A stretch of DNA of 54,607 nucleotides, from assembly GCA_023396115.1 (NCBI GenBank), contig JAEWXC010000042.1, forward strand, positions 1-54,607, given 5' to 3'. A model generated the notes under the pieces. The model was not told the origin of the DNA, searched no databases, and saw only the letters and a list, made by a program, of their open reading frames with translations. The position numbers were made by a program, and so were the translations under genes. Numbering within the stretch: position 1 is the first letter of the stretch; every line of letters starts with the position of its first letter. The stretch comes from Actinomycetes bacterium. Its GTDB lineage: Bacteria > Actinomycetota > Actinomycetes > Propionibacteriales > Nocardioidaceae. Positions 7,589-16,318 of the stretch are shown here, piece by piece.

Positions 7589-8908
7589 TCAGCCGGGGCG
7601 TTCCCAGACCCACCGGAAGAGCCCGGAGGAGACCACCGCCGCCGCGACCGCCAGCGCCCCGAGCAGCACCTCGCTCCGGTCGCCCGCGACGGCCCACGCC
7701 GAGGTGCTCCAGCCGCGACCCAGCGCGACACCGAAGGCGGTGCAGACCAGCCCGAGCACGGCCAGGGCGACCACCGCGACCAGCCGGGCGTCGTCGCCCA
7801 GCCCCCAGCCGCCGATCACCAGGTCCACCACCAGCACCACCAGGGCCAGTGCCCCGGTGATCCGGACGAGGTTCCGGGCGGCCCGCACCCGGTGCCCGCG
7901 GGCAGCGAGCAGCAGCGCCACCCCGGCGGTGCCGATCAGCACCCGGGCGCCGGTCCGGTCCACCACGTCCGGGGTGGTCACCAGCAGCGCCGGCACGGCC
8001 ACCGCGACGGTGACCAGCAGCGCCAGGCAGGACGCGACCAGCACCACGTGGGCGGTCCGCACCAGCTCCCGGGCCCGGTCCACCCGGACCGGTCGTCGGG
8101 TGGGCAACTCGCCGGCGCGCGGGTCGAGCAGCTCCTCGTCGGTCACCTCCACGGCCCAGCGCGGCATCCCGCGGGCCGCCAGCACCACCCCGGCGACCAG
8201 CACCGACCAGAGCACCGCGACCGGCCACTGCAGCACGTGCACGACGAAGCCGAACAGCAGGTGGCACGCCCCGGCACCGGCCCACACCTGCAACCCGACC
8301 TCGGGGCCGCGCAGCAACCACACCACCCCGGAGGTGGCCAGCACGGTGAGACCGGCCAGCGCCAGGAACACCGGCACCTCGGCACCGCTCCCGGGCGCCT
8401 GCCACACGGTCAGGGCGGCGACGGAGAAGGCGGGGGTGCACAGCAGCCGCCCGTGTGCGGCCCGGCCGGGCAGCAGGCACCCGACCGCGGCCAGGACCAT
8501 CAGCGTCGCGACGACCCAGCGCAACCACTCCGGCCCCGCCGAGGCAGCCCAGGCCGCCACCTGACCGGCCGAGACGGCGGTGACCAGTGCGGTGGAGACC
8601 CAGGAGCGACGCCGGGCCGGCTCCGGGGCCGGTGCCGGACGCCCGGCCCGCGGCCGCAGCACCCCCGCCGACGCGACCAGCAGGTCGCCGCTGTGCAGGC
8701 CCACCGACCGCAGCGACGCCCCCGCCGGGACCGGCTCACCCAACCGGGTGTGCAGCACCGGGATCGAGGACGAACCGGTCATCTCCGCGTAGCTGCGGGC
8801 CACGTCCAGGACGGTGGCCCGGTCGGGCACCACGAGGTCGACCACGCCCGCCGCGCCGTGCACGGTGAAGGCGCGGGTCCCCGATCCGGGTGGCACGGAC
8901 TGGCTCAC
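7589..8908 (-). CDS. EccD-like type VII secretion protein (copy 2)
   Basis: 439 aa. The N-terminal 85 residues look like a ubiquitin-fold domain (AFTVHGAAGVVDLVVPDRATV). Residues about 105-435 hold around ten to eleven hydrophobic segments with a longer charged cytosolic loop in the middle (TDEELLDPRAGELPTRRPVR). This is the EccD layout, but by eye the sequence is distinct from the EccD at 3811-5151. Start GTG 8908. It is the first gene of the leftward ESX operon and is divergent from eccC. An EccD-derived subunit with another role is possible. Confidence 0.8.
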   Translation of the reverse strand: MSQSVPPGSGTRAFTVHGAAGVVDLVVPDRATVLDVARSYAEMTGSSSIPVLHTRLGEPVPAGASLRSVGLHSGDLLVASAGVLRPRAGRPAPAPEPARRRSWVSTALVTAVSAGQVAAWAASAGPEWLRWVVATLMVLAAVGCLLPGRAAHGRLLCTPAFSVAALTVWQAPGSGAEVPVFLALAGLTVLATSGVVWLLRGPEVGLQVWAGAGACHLLFGFVVHVLQWPVAVLWSVLVAGVVLAARGMPRWAVEVTDEELLDPRAGELPTRRPVRVDRARELVRTAHVVLVASCLALLVTVAVAVPALLVTTPDVVDRTGARVLIGTAGVALLLAARGHRVRAARNLVRITGALALVVLVVDLVIGGWGLGDDARLVAVVALAVLGLVCTAFGVALGRGWSTSAWAVAGDRSEVLLGALAVAAAVVSSGLFRWVWERPG

Positions 8909-9124
8909 CAGCGCACCCCCGGTCCGTCGTCGTGCCCGCTCGACGGTGTTGCCGAGCGGTGCGAGCAGCGTAGTGGGCGGAGCCGGGGAAGAACCCGCGG
9001 ACGAGCGGGCTGCCGCGCGAGAACCGCCCGGGCGCCGCGGTGAGGACTATCCTGCTGCTCATCAGCCGACCGTTCCCGGGCCGCCCCGAGGAGCCCGGTC
9101 GGGATCGAACACTCGGGGGGACAC
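8909..9124. promoter_or_regulatory. Divergent promoter region between eccD2 and eccC
   Basis: 216 nt without a gene. Rightward, TATCCT at 9048-9053 is a fair -10 box for eccC, giving a leader of about 65 nt that contains a GC-rich potential hairpin (GGGCCGCCCCGAGGAGCCC). Leftward, TACGCT (minus strand, 8972-8967) could serve the eccD2-eccB operon. No clear operator seen. Confidence 0.4.
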
Positions 9125-12100
9125 GTGAACCAGCGCCCACACACCGACCGGGCACCTGCCCGCGCCGGAACCGGGCCCACGTCCACGCTCGGCCACCGGG
9201 TGGTGCTCGAGCCGCCCCCGCCGCTGCAGCAGACCGACGCCGGGGGCAGCGTCCTGGTCAACGTGCTGCCGCTGATGGGCAGCCTCGGCTCGATCGCGCT
9301 GGTCGCGACCATGAGCAGCGGCGAGAACCGCACCCGTGGCCTGCTCGCCGCGGGGCTGCTGGTCTTCGCCACCCTGGGCTTCCTGGCCGTCCAGGTCGAC
9401 CGGCAGCGCCGCCAGCGCGCGCAGCGCACCGGCAGCTCCCGCAGCGCCTACTTCGCCTACCTCGACGACGTCCGGGCGCTGGCCCGCTCCGCGGCCGAGC
9501 AGCAGCGTTCCCGGCTGACCTGGCACTTCCCGGCCCCCGACGCGCTGCCCGCCCTGGCCGAGGAACGGTCCCGGCTCTGGGAGCGGCACCCCGACGACGA
9601 GCAGTTCGCCCGGGTCCGGTACGGCACCACCACCTGGCCCTCCGACCTGGAGCTGGTGGCGCCGGAGTCGAACTCGGCCGAACCGGTCGACCCCGCCGCG
9701 GACTCCGCGGTGCACCGTCTGGTCGCGGTGCACCAGGTGCAGCCGGACCTGCCGGCGGTCCTGGACCTGCGGGCCTTCGGTCGGGTCGAGCTGTGCGGTC
9801 CGCCGGAGCTGACTCGGGCCGCGGCCCGGGCGCTGATCACCTCCGCCACCGCGTTCCACGACCCCGAGCACCTGACCCTGGCGGTGCTGGCCGACGAGCA
9901 CGCGCTCGCGCACTGGGACTGGGTCAAGTGGCTGCCGCACGCGGCCAGCAGCGCCGAGTCCGACGCGGTCGGGCCCCGTCGGGCGGTCTCCACCGACCTG
10001 AACGAGCTGACCCGGCTGCTCCCGTCCGACCTGGCCGAGCGGCCCGCGTTCGGCAGCACCGACCCGGTCGTCGGGGGCCACCTGCTGGTGGTCGTCGACG
10101 GTGGCCAGGTGCCGCTGACCCACCCGCTGCTGGGCGACGAGGGCCTGGCCGGGGTGACCGTGCTCGACATCGCCAGCCGGTGGGACGACCTGGGCGACGG
10201 TCCCGGGGTGCGGATCGAACTCCTCGGACCCGCCGAGGCCGGCCGGGCCCCGGCCCTGGTCAGCCGGTGGCAGCACGAGCCGTTCCGGGCGCTGGCCGAC
10301 CTGACCGACCTCACCACCGCCGAGGCGTTCGCCCGGCGCCTGGCGCCGCTGCACCACGCCGGCCGCGCCGGGGGCGACATCAGCACCCCGGTGGACTACT
10401 CCGACCTGCTCGGCGTCGGCGACCTGGACCAGCTCAGCCCCAGCCAGGCCTGGGCCCCGCGGGAGGCCCGGGACCTGCTGCGGGTCCCGATCGGGGTCGG
10501 CGAGGGCGGTGCCCCGGTGCACCTGGACCTCAAGGAGTCCGCCCAGCAGGGGATGGGCCCGCACGGGCTGGTCGTCGGGGCCACCGGGTCGGGCAAGTCC
10601 GAGTTCCTGCGCACCCTGGTGCTCGGGCTGGCGCTGACCCACTCGCCCGAGCAGCTCAACCTGGTGCTGGTCGACTTCAAGGGCGGTGCCACGTTCGCCG
10701 GGATGGCGGAGCTGCCGCACGTCTCGGCGGTGATCACCAACCTGGCCGACGACCTGACCCTGGTGGACCGGATGCAGGACGCCCTGACCGGCGAGATGGT
10801 GCGCCGCCAGGAGATCCTGCGGGCCAGCGGCAACCACGCCTCGGTGCGTGACTACGAGCGGGCCCGCGCGGCCGGCGAGGACCTGCCACCGCTGCCGTCG
10901 GTGCTCATCGTCGTCGACGAGTTCTCCGAGCTGCTGAGCGCCAAGCCCGAGTTCATCGACCTGTTCGTCGCGATCGGCCGGCTCGGCCGGTCCCTGGGGC
11001 TGCACCTGCTGCTGGCCTCGCAGCGGCTCGAGGAGGGCCGGCTGCGGGGGTTGGAGTCGCACCTGTCCTACCGGGTCGGCCTGCGCACGTTCTCCGCCGC
11101 CGAGTCCCGCACCGTGCTGGGCGTCCCCGACGCCTACGAGCTGCCGCCGGTGCCCGGACTGGGCTACCTGCGCCCCGACCACACCACCCTGGTCCGGTTC
11201 AAGGCCTCCTACGTCTCCGGGCCCCCGATGCAGCAGCCCGACGTGGCCCGCGGCCCCGGCGGACAGGTCCGCGGCATCCTGCCGTTCACGATCTCGGAGG
11301 TGCAGTCGCTGACCGGGCTGGCCGGCGAGGAGCCGACCCCGACGCCGGTGGTGGCCTCCGGAGGCGAGTCGGTGCTCGACCTGGCCGTCGGCCGGCTGGC
11401 GCCGGTCGGCCCGATGGCGCACCGGGTGTGGCTGCCGCCGCTGGACGTGCCCGAGACGCTCGACGAGCTGCTCGGCGACCTCACCGTCGACCCGGCGCTG
11501 GGCCTGGTCTCGATCGGCTGGCGCGCCGCCGGGCCGCTGGTGCTGCCGGTCGGCACGGTCGACCAGCCACGTGAGCAGCGCCGCGAACGGCTGATCCTGG
11601 ACCTGGGCGGAGCCGCCGGGCACCTGGCCGTCGTGGGCCGCGCCCGGTCGGGCCGCTCGACGGTGCTGCGCACCGTGGTGGCGTCGCTGGCGCTGACCAC
11701 CACCCCGTTGGAGTCGCAGGTCTACGTCCTGGACTTCGGTGGCGGCGCGTTCGCCCCGCTGGTCGACCTGCCGCACGTGGCCGGCCACGCCACCCGCAAC
11801 GAGGCCGAGGCGGTGCGCCGGATCGTCGCCGAGGTCACGGGGGTGCTGGCTGCCCGGGAGACCTACTTCCGCGAGCACGGCATCGACTCGGTCGACAGCT
11901 ACCGGCAGCGCCGGGCCGCCGGCACCGCCGACGACGGGTACGGGGACCTGTTCGTGGTGATCGACGGGTGGTCGACGCTGCGCCGGGAGTTCGAGGAGCT
12001 GGAGCAGCAGCTGACCGAGCTGGCCGGGCGGGGGCTCGGCTACGGCGTGCACCTGCTGGTCTCGGCCACCCGCTGGTCTGACTTCCGGGCCTCGGCACGC

Positions 12101-13102
12101 GACCTGTTCGGCTCGCGCGTGGAGCTGCGGCTGGGCGACCCGCTGGACTCCGAGATCGACCGCCGGGCCGCCGACCTGGTGCCGCAGGACCGTCCGGGGC
12201 GGGGGCTCGTGCCGGGCCGCTGGCACGCCCTGGGGGCGTTGCCACGGATCGACGGGGTGGCCGACGGCTCGACCCTCGGCGACGGCTTGGACGACCTCAC
12301 CGCCCGGGTCCGCGAGGCCTGGTCGGGGCCGCAGGGGCCGAAGCTGCGGATGCTGCCGACCCGGCTGCCCCACGAGGAGCTGCTGGCGCAAGCGGGCGGG
12401 GTCGAGGAGCGCAGCCTGGTGGTGGGCGTGGACGAGAAGGCGCTGGCCCCGGTCGCGCTCGACGTGGACGCCCACCCGCACCTGCTGGTCTTCGGCGACG
12501 GCCAGTCGGGCAAGAGCACGTTCCTGCGCAGCTACCTGCGCGAGGTGGTCCGGACCCGCTCGGCCGACGAGGCCCAGGTGATGGTGGTCGACCACCGCCG
12601 CTCGCTGCTCGGCGAGGTTCCCGAGGGGCACCTGCTCAACTACCTGACCAACTCGGCGCAGTCGACGCCGGCACTGGCCGAACTGGCCGAGTACCTCACC
12701 AACCGGCTGCCGGGGCCGGACGTGACGCCCGAGCAGCTGCGCACCCGCAGCTGGTGGACCGGTGCGGACGTCTTCGTGGTGGTCGACGACTACGACCTGG
12801 TCAGCACCGCCCAGGGGTCACCGCTGGCGGTGCTGGCGCCGCTGCTGGCCCAGGCCACCGACGTGGGGCTGCACCTGGTCCTGGCGAGGCGGGCGGGCGG
12901 GGCCTCGCGTGCGCTGTATGAGCCGGTGATCCAGACGCTGCGGGACCTGTCCTCGCCGGGGCTGCTGCTCTCCGGCCCGCGGGAGGAGGGCGCGCTGCTG
13001 GGCAGCACCCGCCCGGTGCCGGCGCCGCCGGGTCGTGCCCAGCTGGTCACCCGCTCGGGTGCCGAGGTGGTGCAGCTGAGCTGGACCGAGCCCGCGCTCT
13101 GA
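9125..13102 (+). CDS. eccC: Type VII secretion ATPase EccC
   Basis: Motor and substrate receptor of the ESX system. The 1325-aa protein has two N-terminal membrane helices (about 40-60 and 63-80) and three FtsK/SpoIIIE ATPase domains in one chain, so EccCa and EccCb are fused. P-loops: GATGSGKS at about 485-492 (intact, Walker B LVLVDFKGG), GRARSGRS at about 837-845 (Lys replaced by Arg; LDFGGG follows), and GDGQSGKS at about 1124-1131 (Walker B MVVDHRRS). The degenerate second P-loop suggests that domain 2 has weak or no ATPase activity, a common trend in EccC. Start GTG 9125 follows a G-rich Shine-Dalgarno sequence. Its promoter is divergent from the rest of the ESX genes. Confidence 0.95.
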   Translation: MNQRPHTDRAPARAGTGPTSTLGHRVVLEPPPPLQQTDAGGSVLVNVLPLMGSLGSIALVATMSSGENRTRGLLAAGLLVFATLGFLAVQVDRQRRQRAQRTGSSRSAYFAYLDDVRALARSAAEQQRSRLTWHFPAPDALPALAEERSRLWERHPDDEQFARVRYGTTTWPSDLELVAPESNSAEPVDPAADSAVHRLVAVHQVQPDLPAVLDLRAFGRVELCGPPELTRAAARALITSATAFHDPEHLTLAVLADEHALAHWDWVKWLPHAASSAESDAVGPRRAVSTDLNELTRLLPSDLAERPAFGSTDPVVGGHLLVVVDGGQVPLTHPLLGDEGLAGVTVLDIASRWDDLGDGPGVRIELLGPAEAGRAPALVSRWQHEPFRALADLTDLTTAEAFARRLAPLHHAGRAGGDISTPVDYSDLLGVGDLDQLSPSQAWAPREARDLLRVPIGVGEGGAPVHLDLKESAQQGMGPHGLVVGATGSGKSEFLRTLVLGLALTHSPEQLNLVLVDFKGGATFAGMAELPHVSAVITNLADDLTLVDRMQDALTGEMVRRQEILRASGNHASVRDYERARAAGEDLPPLPSVLIVVDEFSELLSAKPEFIDLFVAIGRLGRSLGLHLLLASQRLEEGRLRGLESHLSYRVGLRTFSAAESRTVLGVPDAYELPPVPGLGYLRPDHTTLVRFKASYVSGPPMQQPDVARGPGGQVRGILPFTISEVQSLTGLAGEEPTPTPVVASGGESVLDLAVGRLAPVGPMAHRVWLPPLDVPETLDELLGDLTVDPALGLVSIGWRAAGPLVLPVGTVDQPREQRRERLILDLGGAAGHLAVVGRARSGRSTVLRTVVASLALTTTPLESQVYVLDFGGGAFAPLVDLPHVAGHATRNEAEAVRRIVAEVTGVLAARETYFREHGIDSVDSYRQRRAAGTADDGYGDLFVVIDGWSTLRREFEELEQQLTELAGRGLGYGVHLLVSATRWSDFRASARDLFGSRVELRLGDPLDSEIDRRAADLVPQDRPGRGLVPGRWHALGALPRIDGVADGSTLGDGLDDLTARVREAWSGPQGPKLRMLPTRLPHEELLAQAGGVEERSLVVGVDEKALAPVALDVDAHPHLLVFGDGQSGKSTFLRSYLREVVRTRSADEAQVMVVDHRRSLLGEVPEGHLLNYLTNSAQSTPALAELAEYLTNRLPGPDVTPEQLRTRSWWTGADVFVVVDDYDLVSTAQGSPLAVLAPLLAQATDVGLHLVLARRAGGASRALYEPVIQTLRDLSSPGLLLSGPREEGALLGSTRPVPAPPGRAQLVTRSGAEVVQLSWTEPAL

Positions 13103-13157
13103 TCCCGGCGCCCTGAGCCCGGCGCCCTGATCCCGGCGCCCAGGTCCGGGCGCCGGG
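13100..13157 (+). repeat. Three 14-bp tandem repeats forming the eccC terminator stem
   Basis: Starting at the TGA of eccC, the unit TGATCCCGGCGCCC occurs three times (13100-13141; the middle copy has one change). The CCCGGCGCCC part of the last copy (13132-13141) pairs perfectly with GGGCGCCGGG (13148-13157) around a 6-nt loop. It acts as a plausible terminator, and each repeat copy could form the same stem. Confidence 0.75.
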
Positions 13158-13166
13158 AGGGGCGGG

Positions 13167-13625
13167 TCAGTCCCGGGCGTACTTGCGCGGGCGGGTGTCC
13201 ATCTCGAGGTTGTCCCAGTTCTTCATCGACCGGGTCATCTCGTAGGTGCGCACGTAGCCGGTGTGCGCGATCTTCCAGCCCTCGGGCGTGCGCACGTAGC
13301 GGTCGGAGTAGAGCGAGGCGCCCTCGATGTAGAGCGAGTACTTCTCGAAGATCACCTTGTCCTCGAGGTACCAGGTGCCGGTCGCGGTGTCCCCGTCGAC
13401 CTCGATCTCGGGGTGGTGCGCGTGGTGCATCGAGACCATCTCCTCGGTCATGTGCTTGACCATGTAGGAGACCAGCTTGTCCCGGTTCGGGAACACCAGG
13501 CCGGCGTAGTCGCCGGTCGCCTCCGGCACGAAGCAGTCGGTGAAGTCGTCCCAGGCACGGGTGTCCAGGAACCGCATGTAGCGGTACTTCAGCTTCTCGA
13601 TCTCGTAGACGTCCTCAAGGCTCAT
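13167..13625 (-). CDS. SnoaL-like / NTF2-fold protein
   Basis: 152 aa, one NTF2-like domain of the SnoaL/scytalone dehydratase-like group. Seen: N-terminal helix IEKLKYRYMRFLDTRAWDDF, a conserved RYMRFLDTRAW pattern, YMVKHMTEEMVSMHHAHHPEI with a histidine cluster lining the expected cavity, and GTWYLEDKVIF. Relatives include dehydratases and isomerases acting on polyketides and bile acids or steroids, but many are uncharacterised. Single gene, leftward, 49 nt from the next gene. The possible steroid flavoprotein at 17913 is 4 kb away, so a link is only suggestive. Confidence 0.8.
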   Translation of the reverse strand: MSLEDVYEIEKLKYRYMRFLDTRAWDDFTDCFVPEATGDYAGLVFPNRDKLVSYMVKHMTEEMVSMHHAHHPEIEVDGDTATGTWYLEDKVIFEKYSLYIEGASLYSDRYVRTPEGWKIAHTGYVRTYEMTRSMKNWDNLEMDTRPRKYARD

Positions 13626-13674
13626 GGCCCCGAGTGTGCCGCAGGCAACACCGCCGGGGGCGTGCTCCTCCCGG

Positions 13675-15390
13675 TCAGCGCCGACCCGACTTGAACATGC
13701 CCCGGGCGATCTCGCGGGCCGCGGTGCGCATGAAGTCCTTGAACGCCCCCGACTTCACGACCTGCTCCACGATGCCGTCCGGTTCCCGGCTCGACCGGCT
13801 GCGCGAGGGCGCCGGGGCCTTGGTCCGCGCCTTCTCGGCAACCCGCTCGTGGCGCTGCTCGCGCTCGAGCTCCTTGATCCGGGCGTCCTCCTCGGCCTTG
13901 CGCGCGCCCTCCTCGAGCCGCGCCGCGAGCATCTCGCGGGCCGACTCCCGGTCCACCGCGGTGGCGTAGGTGGCGTTCCGGGGGCTGGCGGTGACGACCT
14001 GCTCCATCAGCGCCGGGTCGGCGGCACCCATCAGCGACTCCGGGGCCCGCAGCCGGGTCCAGGCCACCGGGGTGGGGGCGCCGCGCTCGTTCATCACGGT
14101 CACCACGGCCTCCCCGATGCCCAGCGAGGTGATCACCCGGCCCAGGTCGTCGTAGGCCGAGACCGGGTAGGTGTTGACGGTGGCCTTGAGCGCCTTGGCG
14201 TCGTTGGGGGTGTGCGCGCGGAGCTGGTGCTGGACCCGGGAGCCGAGCTGGGCGAGCACGTCGTCGGGAACGTCGGTGGGCGACTGGGTGACGAAGAAGA
14301 CCCCGACCCCCTTGGAGCGGATCAGCCGCACGGTCTGGGCGATCTGCTCCAGGAACGCCTTCGAGGCGTCCTTGAACAGCAGGTGCGCTTCGTCGAAGAA
14401 GAAGACCAGCTTGGGCTGGTCAACGTCGCCGACCTCGGGCAGGTCGTGGAACAGGTCGGCGAGCAGCCACATCAGGAAGGTGGAGAACAGGGCCGGGCGG
14501 TCCTGCAGGTTCGGCAGCTCCAGCAGGCTGATCAGGCCGCGGCCGTCCGGGTCGAGCTGGAGCAGGTCGGCGGAGTTGAACTCGGGCTCGCCGAAGAAGG
14601 CCGCCGCACCCTGGGCCTCGAAGGAGACCAGCTCGCGCAGGATCACCCCGGCGGTGGCGGTGGACAGTCCGCCGAGGTTCTTCAGGTCGACCTTGCCCTC
14701 GGGGCTGGTCAGGTGCGCCACCACGGCCCGCAGGTCAGCCAGGTCGAGCAGCGGCAGGCCGTGGGTGTCGGCGTAGTGGAAGATCAGCCCGAGGCTGGAG
14801 GTCTGGGTGTCGTTGAGGTCGAGCACCTTGCTGAGCAGCATCGGGCCGAACGCGCTCATCGTGACCCGCAGCGGGATGCCGGTGCCCTCCCCACCCAGGG
14901 CGTAGAACTCGACCGGGAACCCGGTGGCGGTCCAGGTCTGCCCGACGGTCGCGGCGCGGGCGGTGATCTTCTCGCCCCCCTCGCCGGGGACGGCCAGGCC
15001 CGACAGGTCGCCCTTGATGTCGGCGGCGAAGACGGGCACCCCGGCGGTGCTGAGCTGCTCGGCCAGCAGCTGCAGGGTCTTGGTCTTGCCGGTACCGGTG
15101 GCGCCGGCGACCAGCCCGTGCCGGTTGAGCATCGACAACGGGATCCGGACCGGCGCGTTCCCGGGGGTCTCGGCGTCGATCATCAGGCCACCGAGCTCGA
15201 GCACCTTCGAGGCGAACTCGTAGCCGGGCGCGACCGCGGCGACGACCGGGTCCAGCGCCTCCGTGGCGGTGTCCGTGGCGGTGCCCGCGGGGGTGTCCGC
15301 GGGGGTGTCCGCGAGGGTGTCGGCAGGAGCGGCAGGGTCCTCGGCCGGGGTGTCGGGGGTGGGCGCGTCCTCGGCGGGCGTCTGGCTCAT
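13675..15390 (-). CDS. HerA/DUF853-type helicase-like ATPase
   Basis: 571 aa. A Thr/Ala/Asp/Pro-rich N-terminal tail (about 50 residues of repeats such as TPADTPAG) precedes a HerA/FtsK-type ATPase. Walker A is GATGTGKTKTL, Walker B is LVFFFDEAHLLF, followed by FFVTQSPTDVPDDVLAQLGSRVQ. The C-terminus is charged and coiled-coil-like (ARLEEGARKAEEDARIKELEREQRH region). It matches the YjgR/DUF853 group, whose cellular role is poorly defined. The start at 15390 (MSQTPAEDA) is preferred over a GTG nine codons upstream because TAGGCT at 15398-15403 (minus strand) sits 7 nt before it, giving a leaderless start. Confidence 0.85.
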   Translation of the reverse strand: MSQTPAEDAPTPDTPAEDPAAPADTLADTPADTPAGTATDTATEALDPVVAAVAPGYEFASKVLELGGLMIDAETPGNAPVRIPLSMLNRHGLVAGATGTGKTKTLQLLAEQLSTAGVPVFAADIKGDLSGLAVPGEGGEKITARAATVGQTWTATGFPVEFYALGGEGTGIPLRVTMSAFGPMLLSKVLDLNDTQTSSLGLIFHYADTHGLPLLDLADLRAVVAHLTSPEGKVDLKNLGGLSTATAGVILRELVSFEAQGAAAFFGEPEFNSADLLQLDPDGRGLISLLELPNLQDRPALFSTFLMWLLADLFHDLPEVGDVDQPKLVFFFDEAHLLFKDASKAFLEQIAQTVRLIRSKGVGVFFVTQSPTDVPDDVLAQLGSRVQHQLRAHTPNDAKALKATVNTYPVSAYDDLGRVITSLGIGEAVVTVMNERGAPTPVAWTRLRAPESLMGAADPALMEQVVTASPRNATYATAVDRESAREMLAARLEEGARKAEEDARIKELEREQRHERVAEKARTKAPAPSRSRSSREPDGIVEQVVKSGAFKDFMRTAAREIARGMFKSGRR

Positions 15391-15509
15391 GGGGGGCAGC
15401 CTAGGAGACTTCGGCACGATCCGCGCGGCGCTGCGCCGCGGCCCGCCCGGGCCCGGAGCCGGCTGTCTCGTCCTGCGGGCCCCTCCGCCACCTTGTTAGG
15501 GTCACCGGC

Positions 15510-15809
15510 GTGATCTTCAAGCGCGTCGGGCAGGGACGGCCCTACCCCGACCACGGGTACACCTCACGGGACTGGGCCGGCCTGCCGCCCACCCAGGTGC
15601 GCCTCGACACGCTCGTGACCACCAAGGCCACCCTCGACCTGGTGAACCTGCTGGACGAGGACTCCACGTTCTTCGGCGACCTGTTCGCCCACGTGGTGCA
15701 GTTCGAGGGCGAGCTGTACCTGGAGGACGGCCTGCACCGTGCCCTGCGCGCCGCGCTGCAGCAGCGCAACGTGCTGCACGCCCGGATCCTGGAGGTGGGC
15801 CCGCAGTGA
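15510..15809 (+). CDS. Small ParB-like domain protein (conserved actinobacterial)
   Basis: 99 aa. Starts GTG 15510 with TAGGGT at 15497-15502 (leaderless). The order VRLDTLVTTKATLDL ... ELYLEDGLHRALRAAL resembles a minimal ParB/sulfiredoxin-like fold, whose hallmark is a DGxHR box. Similar actinobacterial proteins are sometimes auto-named VapB-type antitoxin, but no toxin gene is adjacent and I see no DNA-binding motif. Its stop overlaps the start of the next gene (GTGA, 15806-15809), so the two are co-translated. Function unknown. Confidence 0.75.
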   Translation: MIFKRVGQGRPYPDHGYTSRDWAGLPPTQVRLDTLVTTKATLDLVNLLDEDSTFFGDLFAHVVQFEGELYLEDGLHRALRAALQQRNVLHARILEVGPQ

Positions 15810-16312
15810 CCCCCCGTCTGCGTTCCGCCGCAACCCTGGCCGGGTTGACCGCGCTGCTGCTCGTGGCCGCGGTGTGGGGCTTCTTCGCCCTCACCGCCAC
15901 TCCCCCGGAGCGCTCCTCCGGACCGCCGTGCGTGGAGCGGTCCTTCGGCGCCGGGGAGACGCTGAGCAGCGACCAGGTGGGGGTGCGGGTGCTCAACGCC
16001 ACCGGCCGCAGCGGCGTCGCCCAGCAGGTGATGGAGACGCTGACCAGCCGCGGGTTCGCCTCGCTCGGGGTCGGCAACGCTCCCGAGGGCGAGGAGATCA
16101 AGGGCATCCAGGTCTGGGGTGAGGAGGACGACCCCACGGTCGCCCTGGTCAAGCAGCAGTTCCGCCGGGTCAGCGTGGTCACCCCCGAGGAGTCGATCCG
16201 GTCCGGGGTCGTGGTGGTCATCGGCAAGGGCAAGGTCCGCACCCGCAAGCCGGTCACCGACCTGGAGCTCGACGAGGCGCGCACGGTCTGCCTGCCCGCC
16301 GGCCTCAGCTGA
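15806..16312 (+). CDS. Membrane-anchored LytR C-terminal-domain protein
   Basis: 168 aa. One N-terminal membrane helix (about 10-30, LAGLTALLLVAAVWGFFAL) followed by an extracellular LytR_C-type domain: VGVRVLNATGRSGVAQQVMETLTSRGF. This domain occurs as a C-terminal extension of LytR-CpsA-Psr cell-wall ligases; here it stands alone, without the phosphotransferase part. The GTG start overlaps the upstream stop by 4 nt. Role likely at the cell envelope; the link with the ParB-like partner is unexplained. Confidence 0.82.
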   Translation: MTPRLRSAATLAGLTALLLVAAVWGFFALTATPPERSSGPPCVERSFGAGETLSSDQVGVRVLNATGRSGVAQQVMETLTSRGFASLGVGNAPEGEEIKGIQVWGEEDDPTVALVKQQFRRVSVVTPEESIRSGVVVVIGKGKVRTRKPVTDLELDEARTVCLPAGLS

Positions 16313-16318
16313 ACCGGG

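Noticed and set aside
9062..12631. Very long open frame (1189 codons) antisense to eccC
   Set aside because: It mirrors the GC-rich codons of eccC; the product is a His/Gln/Arg/Gly-rich string without domains, a typical shadow frame at this GC content.
13624..15513. 629-codon open frame opposite the HerA-like ATPase
   Set aside because: No recognisable domain; composition fits an antisense shadow of the ATPase gene.
15510..16312. Toxin-antitoxin system
   Set aside because: Although similar 99-aa proteins are sometimes called VapB-like, the adjacent protein is a LytR_C envelope protein, not a PIN-domain toxin.
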